NCBI GenBank assembly: GCA_036873135.1
Contig: JAPTYO010000022.1
Location: 8,027,785 to 8,091,784 of the forward strand
Reading direction: 5' to 3'
Length of the DNA: 64,000 bases
Source of the DNA: Clarkia xantiana subsp. parviflora
Taxonomy: Eukaryota > Streptophyta > Magnoliopsida > Myrtales > Onagraceae
Position numbers and translations under genes: made by a program. Positions 47,033 to 56,948 of this stretch are shown here, in pieces (the first letter of the stretch is position 1; each line of letters opens with the position of its first letter). Below the pieces are notes generated by a model. That model was not told the origin of the DNA. It made no database searches and was given only the letters and a program-made list of their open reading frames with translations.

Positions 47033-48691
47033 TTAAACAATAAAAAACCATTTACCTTCACTTTCATCTTTGCTTGTCCATTCAGCTGGTGTTTCTATAT
47101 GCTTCAACCAATCCTGAGTACAAATCAATGCCTCCACGAGACCTGGAGTTAGAGAGCTGCGATATTGACCCAACACATGCCCTCCAGTGCTAAAAGCACT
47201 TTCAGATGCTACGGTAGACACTGGGATAGCCAACACATCCCTTGCTATTGCTGAAACAACATGATATCTTGAACCATTGGACTTCCACCATGATAGAATA
47301 TCCCAATCAGTTTTACGATGCTCGCACACTTCTCCGAGATAAATCTCCAACTCAGATTTTTCACCAAAGTCAGCTCCCATCCCAAGCTTACTCTTATACA
47401 TTTGATCCATGTAATCATCATCATCAATATCATTGATCACGATTTTGTTTCTAGCTGAATTTTGAGTTGACATGCAAGTGTTAGACTTCGGAAAAGTCTT
47501 CTTATATTGATCAAACAAAGACTGCAAAGTCGAATGCATCTTATTCTTCAACTCAAATGCTGAATCGACATCGTACATTTCATCAATCATCCACTCAACA
47601 TACCCCATTTTACGCCTCGGGTCAAGCACCACAGCTATAAACAATAGAACATTAACATTCTTCACATTCCCCCAATACTTTTCATGCTTCTTCTTCATTT
47701 TTCCAGCCATGAAAGATAATCGATCATCACAAAGATATTGTTTAATCTTAATTCCTATCTTGCAAACCTCAGTCATGCATGTGTTACTAGTAGAATAATA
47801 AGATCCAGAAATAAGCAGAGTTGTATCATAAAACATTCTCAAGAAAGGCAAAACAGCTCTAGCATATTCCGAATCCACCTCAGTTGGCACTCCTTTCATA
47901 TTCTCTCGAGTTAATTCAGCCACATATTTCGAACCCTCTTTGCTAAGATTCTCAAAAGCCCGCCAATACTTAAGAGATGATTCCAACATATTAAATGTAG
48001 AGTTCCACCTAGTTTCTACATCTAAAATGACATTACCCGTCCAAGGCAAATTTTCTTCTTCCACGGCAGCCTTAAATTTCTGCATTCTAGCCGGAGATGA
48101 TCTAACATGTCGAACTGCCGATCTGATTCTAAAAATAGAATCATGCAAGTCCTTTGTGTTTATCCCATCTCTAACAATCATGTTAATAATATGTGCTGCA
48201 CACCTTATATGAGTAAACTCAGCTTTTAGGATGGATGGACCCCATTTGTTGAATTTCTTTTTGAGATATTGAATAGCAACATCATTTGCGCTTGCATTAT
48301 CAGCACTTACCGTAAGTAACCTATTTATACCCCAACCAATTAAGCATTTCTCAATAGCTGCACCAATAATATCCCCAGTATGACCAGTTACTGGACACAA
48401 ATTCAATATTTTCTTGTGCAATTTCCAGTCAGAATCTATGTAATGCGCAGTGAGCGACATGTATGACAGATTCTGAACGGAAGTCCAAGTATCAGTGGTG
48501 AGACACACTCTTTGCTTACTCTCTGAGAAATACTGTTTCAGCTTAAACTTCTCATCATTAAACAACTTAATACAATCATGAACAAGAGTTCTACGTGAAG
48601 GCAGCAAAGCTTTTGGTTGCAGGGATGTCACATACTTCCTAAATGACTCATTCTCTACAAAGGCAAACGGTTTCTCAGAACAAATTATCAT
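47033..48691 (-). pseudogene. hAT transposase, catalytic and dimerisation part
   Basis: 552 codons. TTDTWTS near residue 67 and SADNASAND near 131 hold the first two acidic catalytic residues of the hAT RNase H-like fold. Residues about 425-530 form the hAT C-terminal dimerisation domain (DILSWWKSNG, LAIPVSTVASESAFSTGG). It resembles plant RICESLEEPER-type transposase relatives. The open frame begins by chance at an ATG right where the N-terminal BED frame is lost (48688-48700), so it is the second half of one gene, not a separate gene. Sequence after the break is uninterrupted. Confidence 0.9.
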
Positions 48692-49164
48692 CTTCGCAAG
48701 TTTTTACGAGCAAGATCATTATCATATTTCCATCCCACCCTATCAGCTAGAAACACAGAAACTGACTTCTGTTTTTTGCAAAGACTTTCTTTTCTAAATG
48801 GATTATGCTTGCAAGTAGCAAAATGATGAAGCATCCCACTAGTTCCACCGGTGCTAGCACAACCTATAGTAGCCTTGCAGTAATGACACCTAACTTGATT
48901 TGTATCACCAATCCTAGTGAAATGATCCCAACAAGGAGATCGAGTATTTTTCTTACCCGAAGGTGGCTGTGAAGATTCACTTGTATCAGGCATCTGAGTT
49001 GTATCAACATTAACTTGATGAGCTAAACCAAGTCCATCAACGAGTGGCATTGGTGCTTCAGCAAATGGATTAATCTGCTCAGGAATCAGATCTGGTGATA
49101 CCCCCATGAAGCTCTCATTGAAATTCATCTGATCATGACCTTGAGGAATATCAAATGAAGACAT
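48688..49164 (-). pseudogene. hAT transposase N-terminus with BED zinc finger
   Basis: 158 codons from ATG 49164. The first 70 residues are polar and disordered. Residues 78-118 form a BED finger: WDHF, then CHYC (93-96) and HHFATC (113-118). It ends LARKNLRR-stop, where related proteins continue with LAKM..., so a single-base loss at about 48693-48698 separates it from the catalytic part. BED fingers bind the subterminal repeats of hAT elements; the GC-rich repeats at both ends are the likely target (inference). Confidence 0.9.
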
Positions 49165-49512
49165 CTGAACTCTGAAGAAGAAAAATAAAATTAGGGTTTA
49201 TAAACATCAAATTTCGAAATTTGAAAACACAATCGGTGAATAGGAGGAACCGAGGAAGAACATGGTTGCAATTGCCATACCTATCTTAGTCGGGCCGGAG
49301 ACGTGGTGTAAGAACTAAGAATGGCAAAATTGCTGGAGGTGAGACTCCGATTCTCTTTTGCCGTCGCACGCCACACAGTTTCTTTCACTCTCTGTATTAG
49401 TTGTTGTATGTGACTGACAATAGTGTATTTTCTAGGTTAACTGGTTAAGAGTGAAGACCAAAGCCTTCGACATATTGATGGGGCCATTGGGCCTAGCGGC
49501 TACTACTAGCCC

Positions 49513-49563
<51 letters not shown>
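49513..49563 (+). repeat. (AAT)17 microsatellite
   Basis: 51 bp of AAT inside the right end of the hAT element, just before the CGGGCGGG subterminal repeats. Confidence 0.98.
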
Positions 49564-49809
49564 CGGGCGGGTTCGGGCCATACGGGTTTTTCTGCTCAAT
49601 ACCCGAACCCGAATTTTCGGGCGGGAATTTTCAAATCGGATTCGGGTTTTCATTCGGGACGGTTTCGGAACGGGTTTTCCCGGTTTCTCGGGTTTTTATG
49701 CCCACCCCTAGCAACACCTAGACCTCTCGCTCGGCTGTGAAGCATCTGAAGTCAGGTACCGGATTATATCTCTTTTACTCAAACCATACTCAACGGCACA
49801 GATCAGAGT

Positions 49810-50791
49810 TTGAGAAACCCTAATTTGCTTCTCAATTCAAATCACCGTCTTCTTTATCCATTCTGTCTGTCTCCAGGGCTCATCATCTTCTGCACAGGTC
49901 AATTTTATTCCCCTTTATCTCTCCCTCTTCATCTGCGTGGATGTCTTCCTTGTCTCTGGGGTTGTCAAGTATGCATGCATCTATTTCTTATGGGTGATGG
50001 AGGCTTTGCTTGTTTTTGTATAGTTAGACTGTTCAGATTGCTTCTCCTCTTTCGACATGAAAGGATTGAATTTTTAGGAACTTCTCAATTTCTACACTTC
50101 TTTATGTTAATATTTGTTCGCTATTTGCAGTGGATCTGCTGATCATTACCTGAGTTTTAAGGATAGTGTTTTTTTAGAACGTCTCCATCTTCTACAGTTC
50201 TACGTCGTCACTAAACCTTTGTGTTCGTGGTGAGGCTTAGGCCTTGAGAAGAAATCCTGTAGATTTACAGAGTTTTTTTGGCCAAGTGAGAGTATATTTA
50301 CAGAGTTAGATCTTCGATATTAATTAGATTATTGGGATGGCAAAAAATAGTGAATTGAAAAAAAAAATATATATTTTGATTTAGCCACATCTCTAAACTG
50401 TTCATTACCCTAGGTGCTAAGATCGATTTGTATTTTGTATGAGATGCAATCTAGTTGTTGCTAATATAATCCATTCAAATTTTCAAATTTCTTCATCATC
50501 CGTGTCAAATATTAGTTCTTTGCCTTGAGAAGTATTGGCTCTATTAGTTGGAAATTATCTCAGTATTGGGCTCATACAATTTCTGCTTCTGAAGTTTCTT
50601 CTGATTGCTGCTCTTTCTGCTGCCACCTTGTGTATGTTCTCTTAGTAGTCCTGCTGGGATGATGCCTTCAAGCCTGTCTATTGCCATCTGGATAGAAATC
50701 TTAAAAAATGCCCGTCTATATTTTATTTTTATGAATTAATTAATAATACATATATTTACATCTTACATATATTCTGCCTTCATCATGCAGT
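49810..50791 (+). other. 5' UTR exon and leader intron of eIF4A
   Basis: AAACCCTAATTTGC near 49816 is a TSS-proximal telo-box-like motif common in plant translation genes. The leader exon probably ends at CTGCACAG/GTCAAT (about 49897) and the intron ends at ATGCAG (50790), one base before the start codon context. Donor choice is inferred. Confidence 0.6.
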
Positions 50792-52536
50792 ATGGCAGGC
50801 TTAGCACCAGAAGGTTCTCAATTTGATCCGCGTCAGTATGATGCAAAAATGACTGAATTGTAAGTAGCCGATATTATTATTATTTAACAAGCTCTACAGC
50901 TGTAGCTAAACTGACTAAATTGTCTAATTTAAATATTGGTACCCTGTTTAGGGCTGCAGCTGACGGACAGGATTTCTTCACCACTTATGATGAGGTTTAT
51001 GACAGTTTTGATTCAATGGGGCTGCAAGAAAATCTTCTGAGAGGAATTTATGCATATGGTATGCCTCTTTCATCATATTCTAAAGACTTGGAGCTTTCAT
51101 TATGAGGCTTTTGGGTAGGTTTTTTTTTTTTTTTTTTGGAAGTGAAGTGAACTTATCTTTGTTCGTTGCTGTTAGCTTTCAGAAAAGCCATCCGTAGTTC
51201 TCATCCTCAAATTGTTTTTTGTTGGTCGATGAATTAAGTATCAAACAGAATGAGCTTTATTGTTTCGCTTTCCGTCAGGATGCTAGTCTGTTGAGATAAT
51301 GAAGTGACGTCTTTAATGTTATTACATCACTTTTGAAGTATCTCTTATTTGTGTAAATTCAATGTTGGTAGGTTTTGAGAAACCTTCAGCCATCCAGCAA
51401 AGAGGAATTGTTCCATTCACAAAGGGTCTTGATGTGATTCAACAAGCCCAGTCTGGAACTGGGAAAACAGCAACTTTCTGTTCTGGAGTATTGCAGCAGC
51501 TTGATTATGGGATTGTTCAATGCCAGGCATTGGTATTGGCTCCGACTAGGGAGCTGGCACAGCAGATAGAGAAGGTGATGAGAGCTCTTGGTGATTATCT
51601 GGGTGTGAAGGTTCATGCATGTGTGGGAGGGACCAGTGTGCGTGAGGACCAGCGCATTCTCCAGGCAGGTGTTCACGTTGTTGTAGGAACTCCTGGTCGT
51701 GTTTTTGACATGTTGAGGAGACAATCACTTCGACCAGATAACATCAAGATGTTTGTGCTTGATGAAGCTGATGAGATGCTTTCAAGAGGTTTCAAAGATC
51801 AGGTATTATTATTATTATGATAGGCTGTTGTGTCCTCCTAGTTACTAGTTGTTTGGATTTGAATGTTGCTCCCTGCTAAGACAGATATTTTTTTGTTTAG
51901 ATCTATGACATATTTCAGATGCTGCCACCAAAGATCCAGGTTGGAGTGTTCTCTGCCACAATGCCTCCTGAGGCCTTAGAGATCACAAGGAAGTTCATGA
52001 ACAAGCCAGTGAGGATTCTAGTGAAGCGTGATGAACTGACACTGGAGGGTATAAAGCAGTTCCATGTGAATGTGGATAAGGAAGAGTGGAAGCTAGAAAC
52101 ACTGTGCGATCTGTATGAGACACTGGCTATCACACAGAGCGTCATATTTGTGAACACAAGGCGCAAGGTTGATTGGCTGACAGACAAGATGAGGAGCAGG
52201 GACCACACGGTGTCAGCTACTCACGGAGACATGGACCAGAACACACGTGACATCATAATGCGTGAGTTCCGGTCTGGATCTTCAAGGGTGCTCATCACGA
52301 CAGACCTTCTAGCTCGGGGTATAGATGTGCAGCAAGTGTCGCTAGTCATAAACTATGACCTGCCCACCCAACCAGAGAATTACCTTCACCGTATTGGTAG
52401 GAGTGGAAGGTTTGGGAGAAAGGGTGTTGCCATCAATTTTGTTACTCGAGACGATGAGAGGATGCTCTTTGATATTCAGAAGTTTTACAACGTGGTCATC
52501 GAGGAGCTGCCGTCTAATGTTGCTGATCTTCTCTGA
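50792..52536 (+). CDS. eIF4A: Eukaryotic initiation factor 4A, DEAD-box RNA helicase
   Basis: Exons 50792-50859, 50952-51058, 51372-51802 and 51901-52536 join to 1,242 nt, 413 aa, the usual length of plant eIF4A; all introns are GT-AG and in phase. Motifs: FEKPSAIQQ (Q motif), AQSGTGKT 84-91 (Walker A), PTRELA 116-121, GG 144-145, TPGR 165-168, DEAD 189-192, SAT 220-222, ARGID and HRIGR 365-369. Both RecA-like domains are complete. It unwinds 5' leader structure as part of eIF4F in the cytosol during translation initiation. It starts [12 protein letters not shown] as in other plant copies. No damage seen; a hAT element ends just upstream of the promoter. Confidence 0.98.
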
Positions 52537-52770
52537 TTTCATTTCTCTCATCTTTTTTCAAGCTTTAACTTCTTCTCCTCCTCTTGGGTAAGGTACCAAC
52601 CCCCGGTTTTGGGTGCAGTTTCTTATTTTCCAGTCATTACTACTCTTTCAGAGGCTGCTCTTTGTGGGGATTTGGACGCACTGCTGTCAAGTGCAATATT
52701 TATCCAAGTTTTGATTATTTTTTTGTACGTATTAAAATCTCGTTGCTAGCTTATTAGATAGATGCTGTGT
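52537..52770 (+). other. 3' UTR of eIF4A
   Basis: T-rich tail after the stop with a near-consensus poly(A) signal ATTAAAAT near 52729. Confidence 0.55.
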
Positions 52771-52774
52771 TTGG

Positions 52775-54075
52775 GTGGAAAAGTTTTCCACCCAGGTTTT
52801 AAACTATCTATGTATGTATCAACGCAGGTTTTAAGCTCAACTCCTCTAGTAAACCACAAAAGCGCAAGGAAAAAGTTCTCTCTAGAATGCTCCCGCTCAG
52901 AAAGTCTTCACTGAGCCAAGAAGAAGAAATCGAACTCGTGAGAAGCAACTGGAAACCGGGTCTCACAACTCTGCAATTGAGGAATCAGATCTGGAATCAT
53001 CCCAGGAGCTTTTGAGAAGGCATTCTACATGGAAAACTATCTACTCAAAATCTTCTTTTCAAAGGAGGAAAAAATGGAAATGCGGAAAGCACATGCTTTG
53101 GAATATCATCATAAAACCGTTTGGAAAATCTGTGGAGTTCAACTTATTGCAGAGAAAACTTACTAGTCTATTGAGGCTACAGAATGGCTTTGGAATCATG
53201 GATGACCTAGATAGAGTGTTGAGAGATGGACCTTGGTTTGTAAATTCTCGATTCCTCACTATGAGATTATGGGAACCAAAGATCTAACCTGCAAAAGCTA
53301 AATTCACGGCTGTTGCTATGTGGATTAGACTCCCCGGATTACCATCGGAATACTTTAAGCCTCGTTTCGCTGAAAAAGTTGGGAATCATATTGACCCTCT
53401 ACTTATAGTCGATCCTTCTACGATTAATGAGGAGGGGGAAATTTGCCGGATTATGCATCCAAGTCAATTTAACTGAGCCTTTTTGCAGCGCTACATTAAA
53501 CTTGATAATCTCCACATCGATATTGTTTACGAAGGAATTAAATCACTATGCTTCTCTTGTGGACTGCTAGGTCATAAAGACCTGACGTGTCCTTCAAAGC
53601 CGATCAGTGAAGCAAGTGCCTTGGAGAGCAGTCAACTTCCCTTGAATTCTCTAAACCCGATGGAGAACGTGTCACCCATTCAAGATCAGACAGACCATCT
53701 TACGGAGGAGACAAACATGGAGAACCCAAGTACCCTGGTCCTTGGATGCTTGTGACTCACCGGAAAAATGCACCAGTAAAGCAACGCCGGCCGACCACCG
53801 CTCCCTCAAAGAAAGTCAACGGCGAGAATTACCATGTTTACAACGGTCAGAATAAAACGACTACTAACAACTTTACTTCGGGGAAGAAGGCTCAGGGTAC
53901 CATAAACCCTAATATGGCATCTTTCACTCTCGAAGCCCAAAATGGGCAAAGTGACTGGGCCCTTGTTGGGCCCAAGGATATGGCCCAAATCCATCTAAGT
54001 AAATTAACAGAGTTTCAACTTCAATCGCCTTCGGTGGAGAACATAAGGAAAAATAAAAAATTCAATTTTCCCAAA
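52775..54075 (+). pseudogene. LINE ORF1 remnant, left part
   Basis: Plus-strand text of plant L1-type ORF1 (DUF4283 plus CCHC): DRVLRDGPWFVNSRFLTMRLWEP, then after a stop WIRLPGLPSEYFKPRFAEKVGN, HIDIVYEGIKSLCFSCGLLGH with the finger CFSCGLLGHKDLTC, and a Pro/Ser/Lys-rich tail. Stops and frameshifts at 53285 and 53475-53480 and in the tail. The element is cut at 54075 by Tat-B and continues at 63370. No endonuclease or RT is in the window. Confidence 0.85.
54071..54075. repeat. Target-site duplication CCAAA of Tat-B, left copy
   Basis: CCAAA at 54071-54075 and 63365-63369 flanks the LTRs exactly. Confidence 0.92.
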
Positions 54076-54835
54076 TGTTAGATCACGGGCGAAGCTCCGT
54101 TACGTCCTTGACGGAAAGCTTGGACTCATGGGCTCCGCGTAATCCTGCAAAAGGGGATGACCTGGGTGGTGACCCAGAATCCCTCTCCGATGCTTAAATG
54201 AGTATATGATCAATGGGGTGGCAGCAGTAATCTAAGTGCGTATTAGATAGCTCGTTTTCTGAGGTAACTTCCTCCTTTATATAGGAGGGGAAGTTACTCA
54301 GTTACCTGTGACCATGATTTGGCCGTTTTGCCCATGATTCCGTATATCTCGCTACGATTCCGTATGTCTCGTTCGGGATTCCGTAGATTTCTCCCCACGC
54401 TCCGCGTATCTTACCCATACTCCGCGTATCTCGGGCACGCCCTGCGTATCTTGGGGAGTTTATCTATATCTTTAACCGTTGTTCCACTACTCTATCTAGT
54501 AGGCGGGTTTCGCGGTCTTATCCTCTGATCACAAGTCTCGACTCCCGTCGGGGACTCCAGAGTTATCTCCATTCCAGGTCACCATCCAGGACCCTTTGTC
54601 TTACGAGACAGGTCCAGCCTCTGCGGGGCTTTTATCATCGGGGCCTTTACTAAGGCATATCGGGGCCTACTCAGAGGCTTCTTGTCGGGAGCATTTAGCT
54701 CATGTATCGGGGCCGCTATCGTCGGGACCCTTCATACGGGGCCTCTGGGCCTTCTAGGCTTTTCACGAGGCCCACTGGACCTACTCGCCGTCCATTGGCT
54801 GTTAACGGGGCTAACGATTACATCGGAACCCATCA
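54076..54835 (-). repeat. 3' LTR of Tat-B
   Basis: 760 bp. In element orientation TGATGGG...CTAACA. Minus-strand TATA box CCTATATAAAGG at about 54275-54286, U5 motif TTTAAGCATCGGAGAGGG at 54181-54198. It has one additional CTCGGGCACGCCCTGCGTAT-type unit compared with the other LTR. Confidence 0.95.
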
Positions 54836-54847
54836 TTTGCCCCCAAG
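54836..54847 (-). other. Polypurine tract of Tat-B
   Basis: The minus strand reads CTTGGGGGCAAA, touching the 3' LTR; the usual plus-strand primer of such elements. Confidence 0.85.
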
Positions 54848-54902
54848 ACATGGGGGACTTTTAGTTCGTCGTGTCTTCCAGTTCAGATCTTCTAACCCCG
54901 CT

Positions 54903-54991
54903 GTCGGAGGCTTTTGTCTTCATACCTCCCGATACCACCGTCGGAGGCTTTTACCTTTACATTTTTTTGATACCTCAGTCGGAGGCTTTTG
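54903..54991 (+). promoter_or_regulatory. Triple 14-mer upstream of the antisense gene
   Basis: GTCGGAGGCTTTTG (or ...TTTA) at 54903-54916, 54940-54953 and 54978-54991, spaced 37 and 38 bp, about 300 bp upstream of the TATA box of the antisense gene. Regular spacing suggests a regulatory or repeat-derived element; role unknown. Confidence 0.5.
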
Positions 54992-55276
54992 CCTTGCGCG
55001 TGGTTGTTGTATGACAGAGTCTCTCACTCATGATTACTTCGGGCCCACTGGACTTTGTGGGCAGTTGCCAAATCCGAGGAGACTCCTCGGTTACTGTAGC
55101 ATTAAATGCTAGGGATTATGAAACGACTCTCAATTCGGCGTGACTGCTGCTTTCTGAAAAAGCGTTTATTACGTCACCACGTCTCTTCCGTACCGTCCCT
55201 CAGTCTTCGACGATCCGGATTGAATCGTTTCGTCTTCAACGATCCAGATCAAGTCTGTACAGCTTGTCTTTTTGCT

Positions 55277-55284
55277 TATAAAAG
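55277..55284 (+). promoter_or_regulatory. TATA box of the Tat-B antisense gene
   Basis: TATAAAAG, 118 bp before the ATG at 55402, followed by a CT-rich leader with no earlier ATG that competes clearly. It is on the strand opposite to gag-pol, so it would drive the antisense gene only. Confidence 0.7.
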
Positions 55285-55401
55285 CTAGAACTCTGGTGCT
55301 ATTTTCCTTCACTGTCTCCATTTCTGGAAGCTCATCCATTTTCGAACTTGAAGCATCTTCTCCCCATTTCTTTTACTCTTCAAGTGATCCAAGATTTTAC
55401 A

Positions 55402-55785
55402 ATGTCTGGTGAGGTTTTCTTCTCTATTGTTTGCCTTCATCTTTATTTAGCTTGATTGTGGCTTTCCGAATAAACCTAACATTCCCTTCAATGGCTAATT
55501 TCAGACAGTGGGTCTGGTTTTGAGGGAAGGAAGCCTTTCAACTTCGACTATGTTTTGAACGAAATTTTCAGCACTGCTTATGATGCCGCTCTCCGGGAAG
55601 GATTTATCATTTCCTCCAAAGAAGCCGATGCTCAAGGCCGGAAATGCATACCACAAGTTCAGAGTGAAGAGGAGCTACTTCTTCATCGAAAACTCCTCGA
55701 TCCCTTGACCCCGATAACCAATCCTCCAACGGCTGACCTTGTGGAGCCTTCTGCCACTAACCTTTGTGGACCCAGCTCCCGTTAA
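55402..55785 (+). CDS. Antisense gene of Tat-B, two exons, 95 aa
   Basis: Exon 1 55402-55408 (7 nt: M, S and one base), GT-AG intron 55409-55504, exon 2 55505-55785, giving 288 nt in frame. Product is small, acidic to neutral, with a predicted helix (YVLNEIFSTAYDAALREGF) and a Pro-rich tail (TPITNPPTADLVEP). It looks like a shortened form of the antisense genes of Tat-A and Tat-C, keeping promoter, start and splice sites but not the basic N-terminal part. Antisense ORFs between pol and 3' LTR are known from Tat-lineage elements; no function is established that I can assign. Confidence 0.6.
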
Positions 55786-56023
55786 TGCCGCCAATAAGGA
55801 CCAAGCTTAATGCATTGTATCTTTAGTCCTTGTGATTTTTCTCCTTGGAATTTTGTATCAGACCCCTTTGGCCTTCGAGCCTTTATATAAGAAATTTCTT
55901 TCGACTATTTTAATTCCGATAGTTATTTGCGCTATTTAAAGCGATTTTAGATTCGTTGCTCAGAGCGTTCCGATGCACCATTTAAGATGACTTCATACGT
56001 CCCTTCGACGCTTTACTCGAGAT
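55786..56023 (+). other. 3' flank of the Tat-B antisense gene
   Basis: T-rich, no ORF. TTTATATAAGAAATTTC near 55880 may belong to the 3' end of the antisense transcript. Confidence 0.4.
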
Positions 56024-56310
56024 TTTACCACTTAAGGTTTCTCGTCTTATCGGGATTTTACCACTTAAGGTTTCCTTTCCAATCGGGACTTCACCTCTTA
56101 AGGTTTCTTGTCTAATCGGGACTTCACCACTTAAGGTTTCTCGTCCAATCGGGACTTCACCACTTAAGGTTTCTCGTCCAATCAGGACTTCACCACTTAA
56201 GGTTTCTCGTCCAATCGGGACTTCACCACTTAAGGTTTCTTGTCCAATCGGGACTTTACCACTTAAGGTTTCTTGTCCAATCGGGACTTTACCACTTAAG
56301 GTTTCTCATC
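56024..56310 (+). repeat. 32-bp tandem repeat, nine copies
   Basis: Nine units of ACCACTTAAGGTTTCTCGTC followed by CAATCGGGACTTC, very similar to each other. Immediately downstream of the antisense gene. Confidence 0.92.
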
Positions 56311-56369
56311 CCTGCCTTTCAAGGCCTATTTTCCCCATCTCTTAAGATGATTTTTCACACCCCTGAGGG

Positions 56370-56815
56370 CTTTTACCGCGCTGGATCAGACGACTTTAAT
56401 CGTACCCTTCGAGGGCTTTTATCGCGTATTTACCAGACGGCTTAATCGTACCCTTTAAGGATTTTTGCCGCATCATATAGACGACTTACGCATACCCCGT
56501 AGGGCTTTTGTCCGTACCCGTTAAGGCTTTTTCGTACCTGTTAAGGCTTTTGGCCGCATCATATAGACGACTTACGCGGACCTGCTAAGGCTTTTTCGTA
56601 CCTGTTAAGGCTTTTGGCCGCATCATATAGACGACTTACGCGGACCCATTAGGGCCTTTTCATACCTAGGCTTTCGGTTGCATCATAAAGACGACTTACG
56701 CATACCCCGTAGGGCTTTTGTCCGTACCCGTTAAGGCTTTTGGCCGCATCATATAGACGACTTACGCATACCCCGCAGGGATTTTCTCGTACCTCGGAAG
56801 GCTTTTGTCGCGCCC
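56370..56815 (+). repeat. Composite tandem repeat (GCATCATATAGACGACTTAC), five copies
   Basis: GCATCATATAGACGACTTAC begins near 56470, 56556, 56620, 56680 (ATAAAG variant) and 56747, separated by CGTACCxGTTAAGGCTTTT phrases that themselves repeat. Earlier degenerate units start at 56380. Lies between the integrase stop and the antisense gene. Confidence 0.88.
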
Positions 56816-56948
56816 CTCAGGACGTCTTACTAATAATTAGAATAAATCTGAAAACAATTTGATCGGAGGCAACTTCTTTTATTAATAACTCAAAACTTTG
56901 ATTACATCGGATTGATAGATAACTTGCGCCATTCGCGGCGACTTAATA

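Larger units (their letters stand above)
46192..49710 (-). mobile_element. hAT transposon, nearly complete (3,519 bp)
   Basis: Flanked by the exact 8-bp duplication GCAACACC (46184-46191 and 49711-49718). Terminal inverted repeats are TAGGGGTGGGC...GCCCACCCCTA. Both subterminal zones carry many copies of CGGGCGGG, TTCGGG and their complements (46195-46345 and 49563-49700). The transposase is on the minus strand in two overlapping frames. It sits between host sequence that leads into the eIF4A promoter, ending about 100 bp before its likely 5' UTR. Confidence 0.95.

Noticed and set aside
47033..48691. Separate gene for a hAT transposase without BED finger
   Set aside because: Its ATG coincides with a frame break in a protein normally continuous with the BED part; more likely one damaged gene.
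49432..49711. ORFs with poly-Ile runs
   Set aside because: Caused by the (AAT)17 repeat in the end of the hAT element.
56024..56310. Regular 32-bp repeats considered as a CRISPR array
   Set aside because: Units are contiguous without unique spacers and lie inside a plant retrotransposon.
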